A stretch of 18,337 nucleotides of DNA, taken from the NCBI GenBank assembly GCA_017882935.1, contig JADGOP010000006.1:1-18337 (forward strand), written 5' to 3'. Numbering within the stretch: position 1 is the stretch's first letter; every line of letters begins with the position of its first letter. A program made the translations under genes and the position numbers. Below, piece by piece: positions 14,219 to 18,337 of this stretch. The DNA is from Actinomycetota bacterium (GTDB taxonomy: Bacteria > Actinomycetota > Acidimicrobiia > Acidimicrobiales > Iamiaceae). The notes beneath the pieces were generated by a model. The model ran no database searches. It was not told the origin of the DNA and saw only the letters and a list, made by a program, of their open reading frames with translations.

Positions 14219-15094
14219 TCAGTGGACGATCTTGGAGATCGGCAGCTCGATGATGTCGGTGGCGCCCGCGTCGGACAGGGCGGGGATGAGGGTGTTGATC
14301 TCGCTCTTCACCACCACCGTCTCGACCGCGTAGCCGCCTTCGCCGAACAGCTGCGACACCGTCGGCGACTTGAGCGACGGCAGCAGGGCGATGACCTTGG
14401 CCAGGTCGGGCTCGGCCACGTTGAGCTTCACCAGCACGCGGCCCCGAGCCTCGAGCGTGCCCTGCAGCAGGGTGCGGAGCTGGTGCATGGCGTGCGCCTT
14501 GGCCGGATCGGCGTAGGCCACGGGGTTGGCGATGAGCTCGGTGTAGCTCTGCAGGATCTGGCCGATCTCGCGCAGCCCGGCAGCACGGAGCGCCCGGCCC
14601 GTCTCGGTGATCTCGACGATGCAGTCGACGATGTCGGGGATCTTGGCCTCGGTGGCGCCGTAGGAGAGGCGGATGTCGGCGTCGATGCCGCGACTCTCGA
14701 AGAAGCGGCGGGTCACGTCGGGGTACTCGGTGGACACCCGCACCCCGGCCGGCAGGTCGTCGACCTGCTGCACCGGTGAGTCGCCGGCGACGGCCACGAC
14801 CATGCGGATCGGGCGGGCGGTGTTCTTGGAGTAGTGCAGCTCGCCCAGCGACTCGACCTTGCTCGACGTCTCCTCGATCCAGTCGCGGCCGGTGATGCCC
14901 AGGTCGAACAACCCGTCGGCCACGTAGCGCGGGATCTCCTGGGGGCGCAGGATGCGCACCTCGGCGACGCGGGGATCGTCGATGGTGGCCTTGTAGTCGA
15001 CCGACGAGCTGCGGTTGACCGCCAGGTCGGCGGCCTCGAACAGCTCGAGGGTGGCCTTCTCGAGCGAACCCTTGGGCAGAACCAGCTTCAGCAC
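14219..15094 (-). CDS. hisG: ATP phosphoribosyltransferase, long form
   Basis: First step of histidine synthesis: joins ATP and PRPP to give phosphoribosyl-ATP. The 291-residue length marks the long form, with a C-terminal ACT-like regulatory domain from about residue 217 (RGRVLVKLNVAEPDLAKV onward), so no HisZ partner is needed and histidine feedback is expected. Motifs are PKGSLEKAT (7-15), GITGRDWIEE (66-75) and the PRPP loop region YGATEAKIPDIVDCIVE (145-161). The GTG at 15094 is chosen because the conserved LKLVLPKGS starts there and a promoter (TTGGCC-17-TACCGT) ends 7 bases upstream, implying a leaderless mRNA. An upstream ATG in the same frame would lie before this promoter. It stands 82 bases after ribH. 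Confidence 0.95.
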   Translation of the reverse strand: MLKLVLPKGSLEKATLELFEAADLAVNRSSSVDYKATIDDPRVAEVRILRPQEIPRYVADGLFDLGITGRDWIEETSSKVESLGELHYSKNTARPIRMVVAVAGDSPVQQVDDLPAGVRVSTEYPDVTRRFFESRGIDADIRLSYGATEAKIPDIVDCIVEITETGRALRAAGLREIGQILQSYTELIANPVAYADPAKAHAMHQLRTLLQGTLEARGRVLVKLNVAEPDLAKVIALLPSLKSPTVSQLFGEGGYAVETVVVKSEINTLIPALSDAGATDIIELPISKIVH

Positions 15095-15101
15095 GGAGCC
15101 G

Positions 15102-15130
15102 ACGGTAGGGCACGACCACCCTGCGGCCAA
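15102..15130 (-). promoter_or_regulatory. hisG promoter
   Basis: On the minus strand TTGGCC (15130-15125) and TACCGT (15107-15102) are separated by exactly 17 bases, and TACCGT is followed by 7 bases and the GTG start. No Shine-Dalgarno sequence is present. This is the most complete promoter visible in the window and suggests hisG can be transcribed apart from ribH. Confidence 0.6.
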
Positions 15131-15176
15131 AGCGACATGCGGGGCCCGTCGCCGACGTGACGGTGCGGGGCCGGAC

Positions 15177-15668
15177 CTACCGGCGCAGGAGCTCGACCAG
15201 GCGGGCCATCTCGACCACCACGGTGGCCCCCTCCTCGCCCACGTTGTGGCCGCCGGCCTCCTCGGAGCGGTTCAGCGCCTGCTCGAGGTTCTCGGTGGTG
15301 AGGACCCCGAAGGCCATGGGCACGCCGGTGGCGAGCTGTGCCTGCTGGAGGCCGGCCGCGCACTGCCCGGCGACCTCCTCGTAGTGGGTGGTCTCGCCGC
15401 GGATGACGCACCCGATGCACACGACCCCGTCGACGGTGCCGGACTCGGCGAAGGCCTTGGCGGCGAAGGGCAGCTCGAAGGCCCCCGGCACCCAGGCCTC
15501 GGTGATGTCGGCCTCGGCCACGTGGAGCGCCGCCAGCCCTCGCCGGGCGCCGTCGAGGAGGCGCAGGGTGATGTGGTCGTTGAACCGGCTGGCGACGACC
15601 GCCACGCGCAGGCCGGTGCCGTCGAGATCGGGGTCGACTCGGTGCTCGGATCGGGCGTCGGTGGCCAT
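15177..15668 (-). CDS. ribH: 6,7-dimethyl-8-ribityllumazine synthase
   Basis: Condenses 5-amino-6-ribitylaminouracil with 3,4-dihydroxy-2-butanone 4-phosphate, the penultimate step to riboflavin; usually forms an icosahedral or pentameric shell. The 163-residue protein has VVASRFND (24-31), AWVPGAFELP (58-67), IGCVIRGETTHYE (85-97) with the catalytic His95, and LNRSEEAGGHNVGEEGA towards the end. The ATG at 15668 has no Shine-Dalgarno sequence but a TATCGT lies 8 bases upstream, so a leaderless mRNA is likely. In many relatives ribH follows ribBA directly; here a phosphoesterase gene on the other strand lies between them, giving ribH its own promoter. hisG follows. Confidence 0.96.
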   Translation of the reverse strand: MATDARSEHRVDPDLDGTGLRVAVVASRFNDHITLRLLDGARRGLAALHVAEADITEAWVPGAFELPFAAKAFAESGTVDGVVCIGCVIRGETTHYEEVAGQCAAGLQQAQLATGVPMAFGVLTTENLEQALNRSEEAGGHNVGEEGATVVVEMARLVELLRR

Positions 15669-15676
15669 GGCCGCAC

Positions 15677-15682
15677 ACGATA
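15677..15682 (-). promoter_or_regulatory. -10 element of ribH
   Basis: Minus-strand TATCGT ends 8 bases before the ribH ATG. No convincing -35 is found 16-19 bases upstream. The spacing fits a leaderless transcript. Confidence 0.45.
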
Positions 15683-15753
15683 GGGGTCAGGGCGGTGACG
15701 ACCCGCGAGCGCGGCGTCCCCCGCGCTTCACCTTCCGTTCGCGGGGGCTTTGC

Positions 15754-15759
15754 TAGCTT
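15754..15759 (+). promoter_or_regulatory. -10 element of the phosphoesterase gene
   Basis: TAGCTT preceded by TGC (an extended -10-like TGC-TAGCTT) lies 35 bases before the TTG start, leaving room for a short untranslated leader that carries the GGAGG ribosome binding site. The -35 is not clear. Confidence 0.4.
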
Positions 15760-15794
15760 CGTCGGCGGAGAGGGGCTGAACCCGGAGGTTCGTC

Positions 15795-16643
15795 TTGCAC
15801 GTCAACCGATCATGGCGTCTGCCTGCTCTGATGCTCGTTGCGGCCCTGGTCGCCTCCGGCTGCCTCCGGCGAGGGCTCCCCTCGCCCCCACCCGCGCGCG
15901 TCGTCGTGCTCATCGAGGAGAACCACTCGATCAACCAGGTCCGTGGCAGCTCGCAGGCCCCCTGGCTCAACGCCCTGGCCAACTCGGGCACCACCATGAC
16001 CCAGTCCTACGGCATCGGCCACCCGAGCCTGCCGAACTACCTGGAGCTGTTCTCCGGGCGCACCCAGGGCGTGTCGGGCGATCCGTGCCCGGCCCCGGGA
16101 TCGCCGTACACCACCCCGAACCTCTCCACGGCCCTCGGCACGGTGCGGCGCACCTTCGCCGGCTACTCCGAGGGTCTCGCGTTCACCGGGTCGCTGCGGT
16201 GCAGCAACGGGGGCTACGTGCGCAAGCACAACCCGTGGTCGTACTTCACCCGGGTGCCCGCGAACCGCAACCGGTCCATGAGCCTGTTCCCCACCCACAC
16301 CTTCTCCGCGCTGCCGACCGTCTCGTTCGTCGTCCCGACGCTCGGCAACGACATGCACGACGGCTCGATCGCCACGGCCGACGCCTGGGCCAAGGCCCAC
16401 CTCAGTGGCTACGTGGCCTGGGCCCGGACGCACAACAGCCTGCTCATCGTCACCTTCGACGAGGACGACGGCTCGGCCGGCAACCACATCTGGACCTTCT
16501 TCGTCGGCCCGATGGTGAAGAAGGGCGTCAGCGCCCAACACATCACCCACTACGACCTGCTGCGCACCCTCGAGAGCCTCTACGGCGCCCACCCGGCCGG
16601 CAACAGCCTCTACGCCCACGCCGTCGTCGGCATCTGGAAGTAG
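15795..16643 (+). CDS. secreted phosphoesterase / acid phosphatase-like lipoprotein
   Basis: Member of the phosphoesterase family of phospholipase C and acid phosphatases (Pfam PF04185-like), 282 residues. It starts with a signal peptide (positive VNRSWR, then LPALMLVAALVA) and a lipobox ending at Cys23, so it should be anchored outside the membrane. Metal and active-site motifs are LIEENHS (39-45), HPSLPNYLELFSG (76-88), RKHNPW (143-148), NDMHDG (185-190) and TFDEDDG (220-226). The C-terminal FFVGPMVKKG fits the fold. The start is TTG at 15795, fixed by GGAGG at 15784-15788 and the need for the signal peptide. It lies on the plus strand between ribBA and ribH. Because it is exported, a role in the riboflavin pathway is unlikely; phosphate scavenging is more plausible. 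Confidence 0.87.
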   Translation: MHVNRSWRLPALMLVAALVASGCLRRGLPSPPPARVVVLIEENHSINQVRGSSQAPWLNALANSGTTMTQSYGIGHPSLPNYLELFSGRTQGVSGDPCPAPGSPYTTPNLSTALGTVRRTFAGYSEGLAFTGSLRCSNGGYVRKHNPWSYFTRVPANRNRSMSLFPTHTFSALPTVSFVVPTLGNDMHDGSIATADAWAKAHLSGYVAWARTHNSLLIVTFDEDDGSAGNHIWTFFVGPMVKKGVSAQHITHYDLLRTLESLYGAHPAGNSLYAHAVVGIWK

Positions 16644-16662
16644 TCCCCGACCACCGCGTCCT

Positions 16663-16702
16663 GGGTCGAGCTTCGGTCGTCAGGGCGACGCCAAATCGAC
16701 CC
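16663..16702. terminator. possible hairpin between convergent genes
   Basis: GGGTCGA (16663-16669) and TCGACCC (16696-16702) form a perfect 7-pair stem around a 26-base loop that contains a smaller GTCG/CGAC stem. It lies in the 79-base gap between the convergent ends of the phosphoesterase gene and ribBA. The loop is long and there is no T tract, so termination is only plausible. Confidence 0.4.
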
Positions 16703-16722
16703 GAGACGTGGACGGGACCTCG

Positions 16723-18018
16723 CTAGAGGATGTCGTCGAGGCCCTCGATGATGTGCCCCATGCGCTCCTGCTTGGTGCGCAGGTAGCGGAGGTTCGCGGG
16801 GTTGGGCGCGACCACCGACGGCACGCGCTCGATGATGTCGAGGCCGAAGCCCTCGAGCCCGCCGTACTTGGCCGGGTTGTTGGTGATGAGCCGCATCGAG
16901 GTGATGCCGAGGTCGACCAGGATCTGCGCCCCCACGCCGTACTCGCGGCTGTCGACCGGCAGCCCCAGCTCGACGTTGGCGTCGACCGTGTCGCGGCCCT
17001 GGGCCTGCAGCGCGTAGGCCCGGATCTTGTGGCCGATGCCGATGCCGCGCCCCTCGTGGCCCCGCAGGTAGACGACCACGCCCATGCCCTCCTCGGCGAT
17101 GGTGCGCAGGGCGGCCTCGAGCTGCACGCCGCAGTCGCACATCATCGAGCCGAAGACGTCGCCGGTGAGGCACTCGCTGTGGACCCGCACGAGCACGTCG
17201 CTCTCGCCCTGCACCGCACCCTTGACGAGGGCCACGTGCTGCTCACCGTCGAGCATGGACTCGTACACGTAGCAGGTGAACGTGCCCCACTGCGTGGCGA
17301 TGTCGGCCTCGGCCACCCGCTTCACCAGCTTCTCGCTCTGGCGGCGGTAGCGGATCATCTGGGCGATCGAGATCATGAGCAGCCCGTGCTCCTTGGCGAA
17401 CGCCTTGAGCTCGGGCTGGCGGGCCATGCCCATCTTCTTGTCGTCGACGATCTCGCACAGGATCCCGGCGGGGTACAGCCCGGCCATGCGGGCCAGGTCG
17501 ACGGTGGCCTCGGTGTGGCCGGCCCGCTTCAGCACGCCACCGTCGCGCGCCTCGAGGGGCACGATGTGGCCGGGCCGGGCGAGGTCGTCGGGGCGCGTGG
17601 CGGGGTCGACCAGGGCCAGCACGGTGGCCGCACGGTCCATGGCCGAGATGCCGGTGGTGGTGCCCTTGCGGACGTCGACGGTGACCAGGAAGGCGGTGCG
17701 CTGGGCCTCGGTGTTGTGCTCGACCATGGGACGGAGGTCGAGCTCACGGGCCCGGGCCGAGGTGATCGGCGCGCAGATGTAGCCCGACGTGTGGTGCAGG
17801 AAGAAGGCGATCTTCTCCGGGGTGACGTATTCGGCGGCCATGATCAGGTCGCCTTCGTTCTCGCGCTCCTCGTCGTCGACGACGACCACGATCTCGCCCC
17901 GGGAGATGGCCGCGACCGCGTCCTCGATGCGGGCGAACCCCTCGGGCGGCTCGTGGCTCGACGAGCTGCGACGGCGCTCCGGGCCCACGGCCTCGGCTTC
18001 GTGCACGGTCTCGGACAT
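16723..18018 (-). CDS. ribBA: bifunctional 3,4-dihydroxy-2-butanone-4-phosphate synthase / GTP cyclohydrolase II
   Basis: Makes both precursors of riboflavin: the four-carbon unit from ribulose 5-phosphate and the pyrimidine from GTP. The 431-residue protein has an N-terminal RibB domain (about 27-228) with [16 protein letters not shown] (48-63), [11 protein letters not shown] (122-132), RPGHIVPL (148-155) and [10 protein letters not shown] (165-174). The RibA domain (about 233-430) has the three zinc cysteines 283, 294 and 296 in [17 protein letters not shown], and RGHEGRGIG (319-327). All key residues are present, so both activities are expected. Residues 1-24 are a variable tail. The ATG at 18018 shares one base with the ribE stop (TGATG), with GAGGAGG upstream in ribE, so it is the second gene of a ribE-ribBA operon. 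Confidence 0.97.
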   Translation of the reverse strand: MSETVHEAEAVGPERRRSSSSHEPPEGFARIEDAVAAISRGEIVVVVDDEERENEGDLIMAAEYVTPEKIAFFLHHTSGYICAPITSARARELDLRPMVEHNTEAQRTAFLVTVDVRKGTTTGISAMDRAATVLALVDPATRPDDLARPGHIVPLEARDGGVLKRAGHTEATVDLARMAGLYPAGILCEIVDDKKMGMARQPELKAFAKEHGLLMISIAQMIRYRRQSEKLVKRVAEADIATQWGTFTCYVYESMLDGEQHVALVKGAVQGESDVLVRVHSECLTGDVFGSMMCDCGVQLEAALRTIAEEGMGVVVYLRGHEGRGIGIGHKIRAYALQAQGRDTVDANVELGLPVDSREYGVGAQILVDLGITSMRLITNNPAKYGGLEGFGLDIIERVPSVVAPNPANLRYLRTKQERMGHIIEGLDDIL

Positions 18019-18337
18019 CAGGACCCTCCTCGCTCGGCGCTGCCGGCGAACGGCGCCAGGAGGCGCTCGGCGTACTTGGCCATCACGTCGACCTCGAGGT
18101 TGACGGGGTCACCCGGTCGGCGGGCGCCCAGCGTGGTGACCTCGGCGGTGTGCGGGATGACGGCGACGGTGAAGCCATCGGGCAGCACGTCGACCACGGT
18201 GAGGCTCACGCCGTCGACGGTGATCGAGCCCTTCTCGACGACGTAGCGGAGGACGTTGGGCGGGGCGGCGAAGTTCATGCGGGTCGAGCCGTCGGGCAGC
18301 GGGGTGCGTGCACGCAGGGTCCCGACGGCGTCGACGT
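18018..18337 (-). CDS. ribE: riboflavin synthase alpha chain, C-terminal part (cut by window end)
   Basis: Dismutates two molecules of dimethylribityllumazine to riboflavin. About 105 C-terminal residues are visible and the N-terminal barrel lies beyond base 18337. The frame stays open to the window end; residues upstream of the first visible ATG (18278) read [11 protein letters not shown]...GSTR and belong to the protein, so that ATG is not the start. Visible landmarks are the linker to barrel 2, [20 protein letters not shown], then [16 protein letters not shown] and the closing helix [16 protein letters not shown]. It overlaps ribBA by one base. The upstream promoter and any FMN riboswitch are outside the window. 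Confidence 0.94.
   Translation of the reverse strand, partial: VDAVGTLRARTPLPDGSTRMNFAAPPNVLRYVVEKGSITVDGVSLTVVDVLPDGFTVAVIPHTAEVTTLGARRPGDPVNLEVDVMAKYAERLLAPFAGSAERGGS

Noticed and set aside
15795..16643. Phosphoesterase as the missing riboflavin-pathway phosphatase
   Set aside because: It has a signal peptide and lipobox, so it acts outside the cytoplasm, and it belongs to the phospholipase C/acid phosphatase family rather than the HAD enzymes known for that step.

Overview
The window is a very GC-rich (third codon positions almost all G or C), gene-dense piece of an actinobacterial chromosome. The order argC-argJ-argB-argD, the block infC-rpmI-rplT-rRNA methyltransferase-pheS-pheT with a DUF1844 gene divergent from infC, and the ribE-ribBA / ribH-hisG neighbourhood point to Actinomycetota, most likely class Acidimicrobiia. 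That placement is inference from gene order and composition; there is no rRNA or tRNA gene here to confirm it.

Layout. (1) 1-3445, minus: argC-argJ-argB-argD (argD cut by the window start), overlapping by 1-8 bases, behind a promoter covered by an ArgR-type palindrome. (2) 3569-5822, plus: an FAD-dependent oxidoreductase and an epoxide-hydrolase-like alpha/beta hydrolase, probably a two-gene operon, closed by a strong bidirectional hairpin. (3) 5889-11635, minus: pheT, pheS, a SpoU/TrmH-type RNA methyltransferase, rplT, rpmI and infC, all translation functions. Two genes here use non-standard start codons (infC ATA; methyltransferase CTG or ATC), and infC has a structured leader of about 210 bases. 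(4) 11866-13644, plus: a possible 11-codon leader peptide coupled to a DUF1844 gene, then a GNAT acetyltransferase and a DUF1330 protein that look like accessory genes. (5) 13645-13976: a non-coding stretch with four consecutive hairpins. (6) 13977-15668, minus: ribH, then hisG and a small cold-shock-domain protein 2 bases behind hisG. (7) 15795-16643, plus: a secreted phosphoesterase lipoprotein sitting inside the riboflavin cluster. (8) 16723-18337, minus: ribBA and the C-terminal part of ribE.

How the genes work together: region 1 makes ornithine/arginine through the acetyl-recycling route; region 3 charges tRNA-Phe and supplies IF3, L35 and L20; ribE, ribBA and ribH supply most of riboflavin synthesis; hisG starts histidine synthesis. 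Several lead genes (argC, the DUF1844 leader peptide, GNAT, hisG, ribH) show a -10-like hexamer 6-8 bases before the start codon and no Shine-Dalgarno sequence, the signature of leaderless mRNAs.

I found no defence system, CRISPR array, transposase, tRNA or prophage. The window is mostly housekeeping. The most interesting signals are start-codon choice, leader architecture and the hairpin cluster, rather than a new multi-gene system.
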